From Pararoseomonas baculiformis (lineage in GTDB: Bacteria; Pseudomonadota; Alphaproteobacteria; Acetobacterales; Acetobacteraceae): DNA of 64,000 nt. The first letter of the stretch is position 1. Each line of letters starts with the position of its first letter. Positions 34,139 to 42,943 of the stretch are shown in pieces. The DNA is taken from positions 1 through 64,000 of the forward strand of contig NZ_JAGIZB010000022.1 in NCBI RefSeq assembly GCF_017813395.1, in the 5' to 3' direction. The notes under the pieces are model-generated. The model saw only the letters and a program-made list of their open reading frames with translations. It was not told where the DNA came from and searched no databases. A program made the position numbers and the translations under genes.

Positions 34139-35652
34139 ATGCCCGCTTCCTCGCCCCGCTCGCCGTGGTGGCGGCCCTCGCCGCCGGGGCCGCACAGGCC
34201 CAGAACCTTCCGAACCTGCGCATCGGGCTCCGCGAGGACCCCGACATCATGGACCCGACCCTGGCGCGCAGCTTCGTCGGCCGCATCGTCTTCGCCAGCC
34301 TTTGCGACAAGCTCTTCGACATCAACGACAAGCTGGAGATCGTTCCCCAGCTCGCGACCACGCATCGCTGGGAGGATCCGAAGACCCTCGTCATCACCCT
34401 GCGGGAAGGCGTGACCTTCCATGACGGGGAGAGGATGGATGCCGAGGCCGTCCGCTACTCCCTCACGCGCCACCTGACCATGCAGGGCAGCTTCCGCCGC
34501 GGCGAGATCACGGATCTCGAAGCCGTGGAGGTGGTGGACCCGCTGACGGTACGCCTGCGCCTGAAGCAGCCCTCCGCGCCCTTCCTGAGCCAGCTGACGG
34601 ATCGCGCGGGCATGATCGTCAGCCCCAAGGCGGCCGAGGCGGCAGGCCGGGATTTCGGCGCGAAGCCCGTCTGCGCCGGTCCCTTCCGCTTCGTGGAGCG
34701 CGTGGCGCAGGACCGCATCGTGCTGGAGCGCTTCGCGAATTACTGGAACGCGGCGAACATCCACTTCAACCGCGTCACCTTCCAGCCCATCACGGACAGC
34801 ACGGCGCGGCTGGCGAACCTGCAATCCGGCGCGCTGGAGCTGATCGAGGTGACGAGCCCCAGCGACGTGCCCGGCATTCGCCGGGACCGGCGCCTCAGCC
34901 TCACCACGGTGGATGGGCTGGGCTACTGGGGCATCATCTACAATGTCGGGAATGGCGCCCGCGCCCAGGGGCCGCTGGGACAGGACAGCCGCATCCGCCA
35001 AGCCTTCGACCTCGCCATCGACCGCGAGGCGCTGATCCAGGTGGTGTATGAGGGGCTGCACACGCCTTCCTCCCAGCCCATCCCGCCCGCATCGCCGATG
35101 CATGTGCGCGACCTGCGGGTGACCGCGCCCAACCTGGACCGCGCCAAGGCCCTTCTGCGCGAGGCCGGCATCCGCACCCCGGTCGCCGTGGACATGATGG
35201 TGGCCAACAGCCCCGAGCTGCGCCAGGCGGCGGAGGTGATGCAGTCCATGGTGGCGGAGGCCGGCTTCGAGCTGCGCATCGTCGCCACGGAATTCGCCTC
35301 CGCCCTCCAGGCAGCCGTGCGCGGCGACTTCCAGACCTATCTCAGCGGCTGGTCCGGCCGGCCCGACCCGGACGGCAATGTGTGGACTTTCATCCACAGC
35401 CGCGGCGCGCAGAATGACGGCAAGTATTCGAACCCCGAGGTGGACCGGCTGCTCGACCAGAGCCGTGCGGAGAGCGACCCGGCCAGGCGCACCGCGCTCT
35501 ACGCAGAAGCCTTCCGGATCGCGCTGAGCCAGGACCGCGCCCGCAGCTATCTCTGGCACCCCAAGACCATTGTCGCGCACACCACCCGGCTGCAGGGCTT
35601 CGCCCTGGTGCCCGATGGCCTGATCCGCCTCCAGGGCGTGCGGCTCCGCTAG
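34135..35652 (+). CDS. Peptide ABC transporter periplasmic binding protein, DppA-like
   Basis: A 505-residue family 5 solute-binding protein. A classical signal peptide with cleavage after AAQAQ precedes the mature start LRIGLREDPDIMDPTLAR; the KVTFHDGERMDAEAV-type segment and the AKALLREAGI region are characteristic. The ligand is a short peptide or a similar compound such as an opine or nickel chelate; it cannot be decided from sequence. The ATG overlaps the DppF-like stop (ATGA). Confidence 0.92.
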   Translation: MNARFLAPLAVVAALAAGAAQAQNLPNLRIGLREDPDIMDPTLARSFVGRIVFASLCDKLFDINDKLEIVPQLATTHRWEDPKTLVITLREGVTFHDGERMDAEAVRYSLTRHLTMQGSFRRGEITDLEAVEVVDPLTVRLRLKQPSAPFLSQLTDRAGMIVSPKAAEAAGRDFGAKPVCAGPFRFVERVAQDRIVLERFANYWNAANIHFNRVTFQPITDSTARLANLQSGALELIEVTSPSDVPGIRRDRRLSLTTVDGLGYWGIIYNVGNGARAQGPLGQDSRIRQAFDLAIDREALIQVVYEGLHTPSSQPIPPASPMHVRDLRVTAPNLDRAKALLREAGIRTPVAVDMMVANSPELRQAAEVMQSMVAEAGFELRIVATEFASALQAAVRGDFQTYLSGWSGRPDPDGNVWTFIHSRGAQNDGKYSNPEVDRLLDQSRAESDPARRTALYAEAFRIALSQDRARSYLWHPKTIVAHTTRLQGFALVPDGLIRLQGVRLR

Positions 35653-35655
35653 CCG

Positions 35656-36603
35656 ATGTGGGGATGGCTGCTGCGCAGGCTGGGGCAGATCATCCCCACC
35701 CTGCTGATCCTTTCAGTGCTGATCTTCGCCCTGCAGCAGCTGATGCCGGGCGATCCCGCCATCATCATGGCGGGGGAGGAGCGCGGTGACCCGCAGGTGC
35801 TGGCGGAGATCCGGGCGGAGCTGATGCTTGATCGCCCGATCTGGGAACAGTACGGCGCCTGGCTCTGGCGCCTGCTGCATGGGGATCTCGGCTTCTCCTG
35901 GCGGATCCGCCAGCCCGTGGGCGAGCTGATCCTGGAGAAGCTGCCCGTTACACTCCAGCTCGGGCTCATGGCCTTCGTCATCGCCGTGGTGATCGGCGTG
36001 CCGGCAGGCATCGTCTCCGCCGCCTATCGGGACAGGCCCGCGGACTGGGCCGCCAATGGCATCGCCCTGGCCGGCATCTCCACGCCCAATTTCTGGCTGG
36101 GGATTATGATGATCCTGCTTTTCAGCGTGAATCTCGGCTGGCTGCCGCCTTCCGGCTATGTCCCGATCACCGAGGACTGGCGGCAATCCCTGGCCACCAC
36201 CATCATGCCGGCCTTCGTGCTGGGCGGCGGTATCGCGGGCGTCTTCATGCGCCATACCCGCGCGGCGATGATCGGGGCGCTGGGCCAGGACTATGTCCGC
36301 ACCGCCCGCGCCAAGGGCCTGCCGGAGAAGGTGGTGATCACCCGCCACGCGCTGCGCAACGCGCTGATCCCCGTCGTCACCCTCGCCACCATCGAGCTCG
36401 GCCGCCTCCTGGCCGGGGCGGTGCTGACCGAGCAGATCTTCTCCATCCCCGGCTTCGGCAAGCTGATCGTCGATGCCGTGTTCAACCGCGACTATCCGGT
36501 GGTGCAGGGCGTGGTGGTGGTGACGGCGCTGATCTTCGTCACCCTCTCCCTGATCGGGGACCTGCTCTACATGGCCATCAACCCGCGGCTGCGCGCGGCA
36601 TGA
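35656..36603 (+). CDS. Peptide ABC transporter permease, DppB-like
   Basis: A 315-residue inner membrane permease with six helices. DppB-type features are the LPVTLQLGLMAFVIA region, the RTARAKGLPEKVVITRHALR coupling segment and the C-terminal AVFNRDYPVVQG motif. The start is three bases after the receptor stop, and the gene overlaps the next permease by four bases. Confidence 0.92.
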   Translation: MWGWLLRRLGQIIPTLLILSVLIFALQQLMPGDPAIIMAGEERGDPQVLAEIRAELMLDRPIWEQYGAWLWRLLHGDLGFSWRIRQPVGELILEKLPVTLQLGLMAFVIAVVIGVPAGIVSAAYRDRPADWAANGIALAGISTPNFWLGIMMILLFSVNLGWLPPSGYVPITEDWRQSLATTIMPAFVLGGGIAGVFMRHTRAAMIGALGQDYVRTARAKGLPEKVVITRHALRNALIPVVTLATIELGRLLAGAVLTEQIFSIPGFGKLIVDAVFNRDYPVVQGVVVVTALIFVTLSLIGDLLYMAINPRLRAA

Positions 36604-37490
36604 GCGCGACGGCATCGCCAACGGGCGCCCCCGCCATCCCGCGCGCCGAGAGCCCGGTGCGGCGCGCGCTCCGCCGCTTCCTCCGGCACCGGCTGGCGGT
36701 GCTGGGGCTGATCGTGGTGGTGGTCTTTGTCGCGGCCGCCATCCTGGCGCCCTGGATCGCGCCCTACGACCCCGTCGCCACCTCCTGGTCCCGCATCCGC
36801 CGCCCGCCCTCGGAACTCCACTGGTTCGGCACGGATGAGAATGGCCGGGATGTCTTCTCCCGCGTGCTCTGGGGCGCGCGGGCCTCGTTGATGGCCGGCG
36901 CGCTGTCCGTCACGGCCGCGCTTCTGCTGGGCGTGCCCTTCGGCCTGCTTGCCGGCCTGGCCGGCGGATGGGTGGACACGATCATCTCCCGCATCACCGA
37001 CGCGATGCTCTCCGTGCCCTTCCTCATCCTCGCCATCGCGCTCGCCGCTTTTCTCGGACCGGCGCTGGAGAACGCGATGCTCGCCATCGCCATCTCAGCC
37101 AGCCCCATCTTCGTGCGGCTGGCGCGCGGCATGGCGATGGAAGCGCGCGCGACGGAATGGGTGGAGGCCGCGCGTTCCCTCGGCAATCCGCCCTGGCGCA
37201 TCGCGCTGGTGCATGTGCTGCCCAACATCGTGCCGCCGCTGCTGGTGCAGGCCACGCTCTCGATCGCCGAGGCCATCATCGCGGAGGCCTCGCTCTCCTT
37301 CCTCGGCCTCGGCCAGCAGCCGCCGAATCCGTCCTGGGGTTCGATGCTGAACGCGGCGCAGCGCTTCCTGACCCAGGCGCCCTGGATGGCAATCTATCCG
37401 GGCCTTGCCATCTTCCTTGTCGTGCTCGCCTTCAACCTTCTCGGCGATGGCCTGCGCGACGCGCTCGATCCGCGCGCCCGGGGCCGCTGA
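36600..37490 (+). CDS. Peptide ABC transporter permease, DppC-like
   Basis: A 296-residue permease with the DppC N-terminal oligopeptide-permease extension, HWFGTDENGRDVFSR and the coupling segment EAARSLGNPPWRIALVHVLP. The last helices end in NLLGDGLRDALDPRARG, as in this family. It is the final gene of the importer operon; the perfect inverted repeat at 37528-37560 follows 37 bases later. Confidence 0.92.
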   Translation: MSATASPTGAPAIPRAESPVRRALRRFLRHRLAVLGLIVVVVFVAAAILAPWIAPYDPVATSWSRIRRPPSELHWFGTDENGRDVFSRVLWGARASLMAGALSVTAALLLGVPFGLLAGLAGGWVDTIISRITDAMLSVPFLILAIALAAFLGPALENAMLAIAISASPIFVRLARGMAMEARATEWVEAARSLGNPPWRIALVHVLPNIVPPLLVQATLSIAEAIIAEASLSFLGLGQQPPNPSWGSMLNAAQRFLTQAPWMAIYPGLAIFLVVLAFNLLGDGLRDALDPRARGR

Positions 37491-37527
37491 GCGCAGGCTT
37501 TCCCCACCCACCTGATACGCCGGGACG

Positions 37528-37560
37528 ACACCTATCCGATGCGATGCATCGGATAGGTGT
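37528..37560. terminator. Perfect 14-bp inverted repeat after the peptide importer operon
   Basis: ACACCTATCCGATG (37528-37541) is repeated inverted at 37547-37560 around a CGATG loop. It is a stable hairpin 37 bases downstream of the last permease gene and probably ends that transcript, although no T tract follows. An operator for the downstream IclR operon is the other reading. Confidence 0.55.
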
Positions 37561-37622
37561 TCACGTGTGCCTGCCGGCCAGGCGCGGTGACACGAAAATT
37601 TCGTCAAGCCCCGCGAAAAGGT

Positions 37623-37636
37623 TTGACGTAGATCAA
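37623..37636. promoter_or_regulatory. FNR/FixK-type box
   Basis: TTGAC-GTAG-ATCAA matches the FNR-family consensus TTGAT-N4-ATCAA in nine of ten defined positions. It is centred 61 bases before the ATG of the IclR gene, a distance compatible with activation of the eight-gene operon. Such boxes are bound in alphaproteobacteria by FnrL or FixK-like regulators in response to low oxygen. Confidence 0.6.
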
Positions 37637-37663
37637 TGACGGCCTGAAGATCGCTACGAATGC

Positions 37664-37676
37664 AATACAACGTATT
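37664..37676. promoter_or_regulatory. Small inverted repeat, possible IclR operator
   Basis: AATAC-AAC-GTATT lies in an A/T-rich patch just before the IclR start. The position suits autoregulation, but 5-base arms are weak evidence. Confidence 0.3.
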
Positions 37677-37690
37677 CAGGTAATATACAA

Positions 37691-38449
37691 ATGCCGGATG
37701 GCTACGAAGCGGGGGAAGAGAGCGGGGAGGCGGCCGAATCCGGCGTGCGGCCGCTGGCCTCGGCGCTGAAGACGCTCGCCCTGCTCGACCATCTCGGGCA
37801 GGTCCGGCAGCCCGTGCGGCTCGCCACCCTCTCGCGCCAGCTCGGCGCCGGCCGGGCCACGATCTATCAGCGCCTCGTCACCCTCATGGCCGCTGGCTGG
37901 GTGGAGCAGACCTCAGAAGGCTATTTCCGCCTCACCCTCCGCGCCGCGCGGGTAGCCCAGGCCGCGACCGAGCAGGCCGGCCTCGGGGCCCGCACCCTGC
38001 CGGTGCTGGAACAGCTCTCCGCCGAAACGGGCGAGGCGGCATCCCTCGCCGTGCTCGAAGGCGATCTTCCCTGCATCGTGCAGCGAGTGGAGCCGCAGGG
38101 CGTGCTGCGCGTGGAGATGCGCGTCGGCGCCACCATGGACCTCGCCGGAAGCGCCTCCGGCCGCGTGCTGCTCGCGCATCTCGACCCCGCGCGTGCCCGG
38201 CGCCTGGCTCCGGAACTCGACCCCGCGATCCTCGCGGCGGTGCGCGAGAGCGGCCATTCGATCTCCTCCGGCCAGACCATGGAGGGCATCCGCGCCGCCG
38301 CGGTCCCGGTCTTCGGGCATGACGGCGCCTGCGCCGCCGCCCTCTCCCTCGTCGCCCCGGTGCAGCGCTTCGCGCCGGATGGATGGATCCAACCCCTGCG
38401 CGCGGCGGCCGATGCCCTGCGCGCCATCATGGAGGGCCGCACCGCGTGA
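37691..38449 (+). CDS. IclR-family transcriptional regulator
   Basis: A 252-residue regulator with an N-terminal winged helix (about residues 20-80, including LSRQLGAGRATIYQRLVTL) and a C-terminal IclR effector domain whose end (SGHSISSGQTMEGIRAAAVPV) matches the family. IclR proteins sense small organic acids or aromatic compounds and often control adjacent catabolic genes. It is the first gene of a tightly packed operon with two unknown genes, a dipeptidase-like gene and an importer, and the stop overlaps the next GTG start. Confidence 0.88.
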   Translation: MPDGYEAGEESGEAAESGVRPLASALKTLALLDHLGQVRQPVRLATLSRQLGAGRATIYQRLVTLMAAGWVEQTSEGYFRLTLRAARVAQAATEQAGLGARTLPVLEQLSAETGEAASLAVLEGDLPCIVQRVEPQGVLRVEMRVGATMDLAGSASGRVLLAHLDPARARRLAPELDPAILAAVRESGHSISSGQTMEGIRAAAVPVFGHDGACAAALSLVAPVQRFAPDGWIQPLRAAADALRAIMEGRTA

Positions 38450-40161
38450 GCGCCGCGCTTCCCATCCCGCAAGCCCCGTCCGCGCCACGCCCGGCGCCGC
38501 GCGATCCGGACTTCCTCATGCGCCCGGAACGCCTGGCCGCTTTCCAGCCGAGCCGCGTCAGCGCTTCCCGCGCGCTGATGGCCCAGGCCATTGCGGAGCG
38601 CTGGAAGATCACCACGCGCCGCTTCGACATCGGCGCCGATTCCGCCGGCACGGCCGTGTACGAGATCGCGACGCCGGGCGGCAGCTTCAGCTTCATGGCC
38701 TTCTCCAATACGCCGCAGCGCGCCGGCCGCACCGGCCGCATCATCGGCCGCGCCTGGGACATGACCGGCTCCCTCGTCGAAGGCGTGGCGAGCGAGGCGG
38801 TGATCGAGACCACGCGGCGGGAGCTGCCCAAGCTCTATGCCGGCCGTGCCACGCCGGGCACGCTGATCTGGTGCCGCTCCAACCGCAGCATGCGCGTCTT
38901 CGATGCGACGGTGGCCGCGCTTGCAGAGGGGCGCCAGCCCGAGCCCGCCCTGCTGGCGCAGGTCTGCTACCTGATGCGCAACACCGGGCTGGACGGGAAC
39001 GGTACCTTCGGCACGCGCTCCTTCCTCTCGCTCGAGGAAGGACATGCGCTGCGCCATCCGCTCGCCGCGCAGATGCTGGCCGCCTACATGATGCGAGAGT
39101 TCGCGGCCGATCTGGCGAACCACCTGGCTGCGCTGCAGTCGCCCGGGGCCGTGGCGCTCTCCGCGGAGAACCGCCGCTTCCTCGGAGTCGGCAACGGATC
39201 CGCGCTCGGCCTCATCCTCTTCATCAACAACCATCCCCGCCTGATCGATGCCTGGATCCGCGCACGGGAGGAGGCGATCGCCGCCGCCCGCGCCCTGCCG
39301 GTGGGCAAGGACGATGCGAGGCTGACCCATTTGGAGACGCTGCTGCGCCGCGCCGCGCGCTTCCGGCGCGAGGACCGCATGGTCTATGACGCCTTCGCCC
39401 CCAGCGCCCTAATCGCGGAGCAGCTGGAAGAGGTGGCCATGCTCGTCGCCAGGCTGCGCGAGACGGGCAGCGATGCTCTCTATCCGCTGGACGAGCTGGC
39501 GAAGCAGGTTGGCGCCCGCTTCCATCCCGAGGCGGAGGAGACCCTTCTTTCCCTCATGATCGAGCTGGTGCCGGAGCAGGCGGATCGCCTCGCCCGCGCC
39601 ATGATCGTCACCGAGGAAATGGAGGCGCGCCCGGCCATGCGCTTGGCGGAACTGCGCGACATCCTCCGGCGCGAATACCAATGGGCGCTGGAATGGAACC
39701 TCTCCGCGCCCGGCTCCTACGACCATATCTGGTACAAATCCGCCACTGCCGAGGAGCCGCGCCGGGGCCTGAAAAGCGAGGCGCCGGCGGACGCCTTCAA
39801 CCTGGGGCTGGACGTTCCGGGCTTGGTGCAGGCGCTGGACAAGGCGATGGCGGGACGCGACCCGGCCGAACCCGTCGCGCGGCTTCTGCTCGCGCGGCCG
39901 GACCTGCGCCAGATCATCACCCGCGTGCAGAGCCTGGCCGGGCTTCGCTACCACCAGCCCCGCGCCAACATCATGGGCGACGACTTCGTGCCGGCGCATC
40001 TCGTGCGGCTGATGAATGTCGCCCTGCATGGCGTAGACAAGACGCGCGACTACCTCGCCCGCAACCTGCGCGGCGTGCTCTTCCACGGCGCCCCGACAGC
40101 GGCCGATCTCGCCGCGGGCGCCGAGCCCGACTGGTTCTATCCCCCGGAGCCGCAAGCATGA
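38446..40161 (+). CDS. Conserved protein of unknown function (571 residues)
   Basis: I do not recognise this 571-residue protein. It has no signal peptide or membrane segment and looks like a soluble, mostly helical protein. Notable segments are FMRPERLAAF-like RPERLAAFQPSRVSASRAL near the start, GLDGNGTFGTRSFL (about 180-195) and a C-terminal aromatic-rich block with SYDHIWYKS and EPDWFYPPEP. It starts at GTG 38446, overlapping the IclR stop (GTGA), and its stop overlaps the next ATG, so it is translated as part of the operon and presumably acts with its neighbours. Codon use and G+C match the flanking genes. Confidence 0.7.
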   Translation: MSAALPIPQAPSAPRPAPRDPDFLMRPERLAAFQPSRVSASRALMAQAIAERWKITTRRFDIGADSAGTAVYEIATPGGSFSFMAFSNTPQRAGRTGRIIGRAWDMTGSLVEGVASEAVIETTRRELPKLYAGRATPGTLIWCRSNRSMRVFDATVAALAEGRQPEPALLAQVCYLMRNTGLDGNGTFGTRSFLSLEEGHALRHPLAAQMLAAYMMREFAADLANHLAALQSPGAVALSAENRRFLGVGNGSALGLILFINNHPRLIDAWIRAREEAIAAARALPVGKDDARLTHLETLLRRAARFRREDRMVYDAFAPSALIAEQLEEVAMLVARLRETGSDALYPLDELAKQVGARFHPEAEETLLSLMIELVPEQADRLARAMIVTEEMEARPAMRLAELRDILRREYQWALEWNLSAPGSYDHIWYKSATAEEPRRGLKSEAPADAFNLGLDVPGLVQALDKAMAGRDPAEPVARLLLARPDLRQIITRVQSLAGLRYHQPRANIMGDDFVPAHLVRLMNVALHGVDKTRDYLARNLRGVLFHGAPTAADLAAGAEPDWFYPPEPQA

Positions 40162-40916
40162 GCGCCGTCTGCACCGAGGGTCCCGTCACCCTCCTGCCGC
40201 GCGAGGTCCGGCTGGTGGTGGAGCGCATTCTTCTCCTCACCGCCCTTCCGGCGGGCGCCATCCCGGCCGTCCGGGACACCGTGCTCTATTCCGCCGCTGC
40301 CGGGCTGGGCGGGCTGCCCCTGCTGCGCCAGCGCTTCGAGATGCTGCGCGATGCCAATCCCGGAGCCATGCGCGTGGATGAGGCCGCGCCGGGCAAGCTC
40401 GCCATCGATGCCGGCGGCCAGCATGCCTGGGTGGTCCTGCCCATGATCCTGGACGCGCTGGGCGAGGCCTGTGCCCGCGAAGGCGCGGCCCTGGCGAGCG
40501 TGGCCAATCTCCACGATCCGGAGGAGCTGCGCGCCGCCTGCGCCCTTGGGGCGCGGAACGGGCTGGCCATCTTCATCACCAATGGCCCCGCCACCGGGCC
40601 GGCCACCGGGCCCGGCGCCACGCTTCTGCAGGGTGAGGGGAGCGGCGCCATGCTGCTGGCGGCCCCGTCCGGCGTCGCCGACACCGTGCTCGGCCGCGTG
40701 CTGCGCGAGGGCGTGGTGGTGGAACCGGCGCTGTGGTGGGAGCTGCACCACCTGTCCAACACCGCCCTCGCCACCGACACGCCGGAATCCCGCCGCCATG
40801 CGGGCCCTGTGATCGTGGAGCCCGATGGGCGCGTCATCGGCCGCACGGACCATGACGACGACACGGATATCTCCCTCCTCCTCAGCCCGAAGCCGGAGTC
40901 CGCGAATGCTCATTGA
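40158..40916 (+). CDS. Conserved protein of unknown function (252 residues)
   Basis: A 252-residue protein that I do not recognise. It has no signal peptide; hydrophobic stretches are short. It carries DTVLYSAAAGLGGL near residue 40, a short GPATGPATGP tandem in the middle, and a C-terminal acidic segment HDDDTDIS. The ATG at 40158 overlaps the stop of the 571-residue protein, and its last 11 bases overlap the dipeptidase-like start, so the three proteins are made together. A possible link to a short domain of unknown function should be tested by profile search; I cannot claim one. Confidence 0.65.
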   Translation: MSAVCTEGPVTLLPREVRLVVERILLLTALPAGAIPAVRDTVLYSAAAGLGGLPLLRQRFEMLRDANPGAMRVDEAAPGKLAIDAGGQHAWVVLPMILDALGEACAREGAALASVANLHDPEELRAACALGARNGLAIFITNGPATGPATGPGATLLQGEGSGAMLLAAPSGVADTVLGRVLREGVVVEPALWWELHHLSNTALATDTPESRRHAGPVIVEPDGRVIGRTDHDDDTDISLLLSPKPESANAH

Positions 40917-41880
40917 CGGCCTGCAATGTGGCCACTTCACGCCGGAGGTCTTCGCGGCGCTGCGGCGGGGGAATATCGGCGCCGTCACCGTCACCTGCGG
41001 CTTCTGGGAGGACCCGATGGAGTCCTTCGACGCCCTGGGCCGCTGGCGCGACCTGGTGGCGGAGAACGAGGCGACCTGCGCCGTGGCCCGCACGCCGGCC
41101 GAGATCGAGGCGGTGAACGCCTCCGGCCGTACCGCCGTAATCCTGGGATTCCAGAACACGGATCTCTTCGGCGGGCGCATCCGGCTGGTGGAGATGTTCG
41201 CGGAGCTCGGCGTGCGCGTGGTGCAGCTGACCTACAACAACCAGAACGCTGTCGGCGGCAGCTGCTACGAGCCGAATGATGGCGGGCTGGCCCGCTTCGG
41301 CCGCGAGGTGGTGCGGGAGATGAACCGCGCCGGCATGCTGATCGACTGCTCCCATGTCGGCGAGCGCACCACGCTGGAAGCCATCGCGCATTCGGAGAAG
41401 CCGATCGCGGTGACGCATGCCAATGCCACCAGCCTCGTGCCCCACAACCGCAACAAGAGCGACGCCATCCTGCACGCCCTGCGCGACACGGGCGGGGTGA
41501 TGGGCTGCGCGGTCTACCGCAACATCACCGGCGACTACTACTGCGCCTCGGTCCGCAACTGGTGCGAGATGGTGGCGCGCACCGTGGACATCGCGGGGAT
41601 CGACACGGTCGCGGTCGGTACCGATTACGGCCATGACAACACGCCGGCGGACTATGCCTGGATGCGCATGGGCCGCTGGACGCGCGGGATCGATTATGGC
41701 GCCTCTTCGGCCGGCAAGCCGGTGAAGACGCCCAAGGCGGAATGGCTGGCGGAAGGCGTCTCGGGCCTCGGGAATATCCCGGAGGGTCTGCGCGAGGTCG
41801 GGTTCCAGCCGGCCGAAATCGAGAAAATCACAAGAGGCAACTGGATCAGGCTCTACGGGGCCACGTTCCGGCCGAGCTGA
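40906..41880 (+). CDS. Peptidase M19 (membrane dipeptidase) homologue with altered metal site
   Basis: A 324-residue TIM-barrel protein of the renal-dipeptidase family. Several metal-ligand-like positions remain: DCSHVGE, VTHANA and GTDYGHD supply two histidines and an aspartate. However, the usual N-terminal HxD is replaced by LQC in DGLQCGHF, and the bridging glutamate position reads GFQN. It may therefore bind one metal or have changed chemistry, so dipeptidase activity is not assured. The ATG at 40906 overlaps the previous gene by 11 bases. Next is a Pot-type importer, which could bring in the substrate. Confidence 0.8.
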   Translation: MLIDGLQCGHFTPEVFAALRRGNIGAVTVTCGFWEDPMESFDALGRWRDLVAENEATCAVARTPAEIEAVNASGRTAVILGFQNTDLFGGRIRLVEMFAELGVRVVQLTYNNQNAVGGSCYEPNDGGLARFGREVVREMNRAGMLIDCSHVGERTTLEAIAHSEKPIAVTHANATSLVPHNRNKSDAILHALRDTGGVMGCAVYRNITGDYYCASVRNWCEMVARTVDIAGIDTVAVGTDYGHDNTPADYAWMRMGRWTRGIDYGASSAGKPVKTPKAEWLAEGVSGLGNIPEGLREVGFQPAEIEKITRGNWIRLYGATFRPS

Positions 41881-41890
41881 GGAGGCGAGA

Positions 41891-42943
41891 ATGGCAGAAA
41901 GGGGTTTCACCCGGCGGTCGGCCCTTGTGCTGGGCGGCGGCATCATGGCGGGGCTGGCCACGCCGAATTTCCGCCGCGTCCGCGCGGCGGAGGTGTTGCA
42001 CGTCAACACCTGGGGCGGCGTCTGGGAACGCGCCGCCATCAAGAACCTCTTCGAGCCCTTCACGCGCGAAACGGGGATCGAGATCCGCCCGGTCTCGCCC
42101 GTCTCCTTCGCGAAGCTGGCCCAGCAGGTCCGCAGCGGCGCCTATGAGTTCGATGTCACCACGCTCGGCGCCGGCGAGATCATCCGCGCCAACCAGGCGA
42201 ACCTGGTCGAGAAGCTGGACAACACCGACCTGGCGAAGAGCCCGCCCTTCCCGGGCGCGGTGTTCCAGAACGGCGCGAGCAGCCACGCCTTCGCTACCGT
42301 CATCGCCTATCAGAAGGCGAAGTATCCCAATGGCGGCCCGCAGAACTGGGCCGACTTCTGGGACCTGCAGAGGTTTCCGGGCTCGCGCTGCATGCAGCGC
42401 TACGCCTCGCGGATCCTGCCCATCGCCCTCGCGGCGGATGGCGTGCCGGCGGACAAGCTCTATCCCATGGACATCAACCGGGCCTTCCGCAGCCTGGACA
42501 AGATCAAGCCGGCGGTGCGCGTCTGGTGGACCCAGGGCCAGCAGTCCCAGCAGCTCCTGCGGGATGGCGAGATCGATTGCATCGCCCTGTGGCATGCGCG
42601 CACGCTGGAGCTGATCGACCAGGGCCAGCCCGTCGAGATCGTCTGGAACCAGGCGGAGATCGAGCGCGCCTACTGGGTCGTCGCCCGCGGCACGCCCAAC
42701 AAGGACAACGCGCTGCGCTTCCTGGAAGCCGCGCTGCGGCCGGAGCGGCTGGCGGGCTTCTGCCGGGATTCGCTCAACGGCCCGCTGAACCCGGCTGCCT
42801 TCAACCATCTGAGCCCGGCGGAAGCCGCCCGGATGCCGACCGCGCCCGCCTACAAGGACAAGGTGTTCGAGCAGGACATCCTGAACTTCGGCGGCGATGT
42901 GAACGCCGTGACCCAGCGCTTCGAGCGCTGGATCGGCACTTGA
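41891..42943 (+). CDS. ABC transporter periplasmic binding protein, PotD-like
   Basis: A 350-residue receptor with a twin-arginine-type leader (FTRRSALVLGGG), cleavage probably after VRAA, and a mature start LHVNTWGGVWERAAI. It belongs to the same family as the receptor at 29238 but is clearly a separate paralogue. GGAGG lies shortly before the ATG at 41891. It is the receptor of the importer encoded by the next three genes, with the ligand presumably processed by the M19-like enzyme. Confidence 0.87.
   Translation: MAERGFTRRSALVLGGGIMAGLATPNFRRVRAAEVLHVNTWGGVWERAAIKNLFEPFTRETGIEIRPVSPVSFAKLAQQVRSGAYEFDVTTLGAGEIIRANQANLVEKLDNTDLAKSPPFPGAVFQNGASSHAFATVIAYQKAKYPNGGPQNWADFWDLQRFPGSRCMQRYASRILPIALAADGVPADKLYPMDINRAFRSLDKIKPAVRVWWTQGQQSQQLLRDGEIDCIALWHARTLELIDQGQPVEIVWNQAEIERAYWVVARGTPNKDNALRFLEAALRPERLAGFCRDSLNGPLNPAAFNHLSPAEAARMPTAPAYKDKVFEQDILNFGGDVNAVTQRFERWIGT

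Noticed and set aside
37568-37620. Riboswitch or leader RNA before the IclR gene
   Set aside because: No conserved riboswitch core could be recognised; the region is better explained by the protein-binding boxes nearby.
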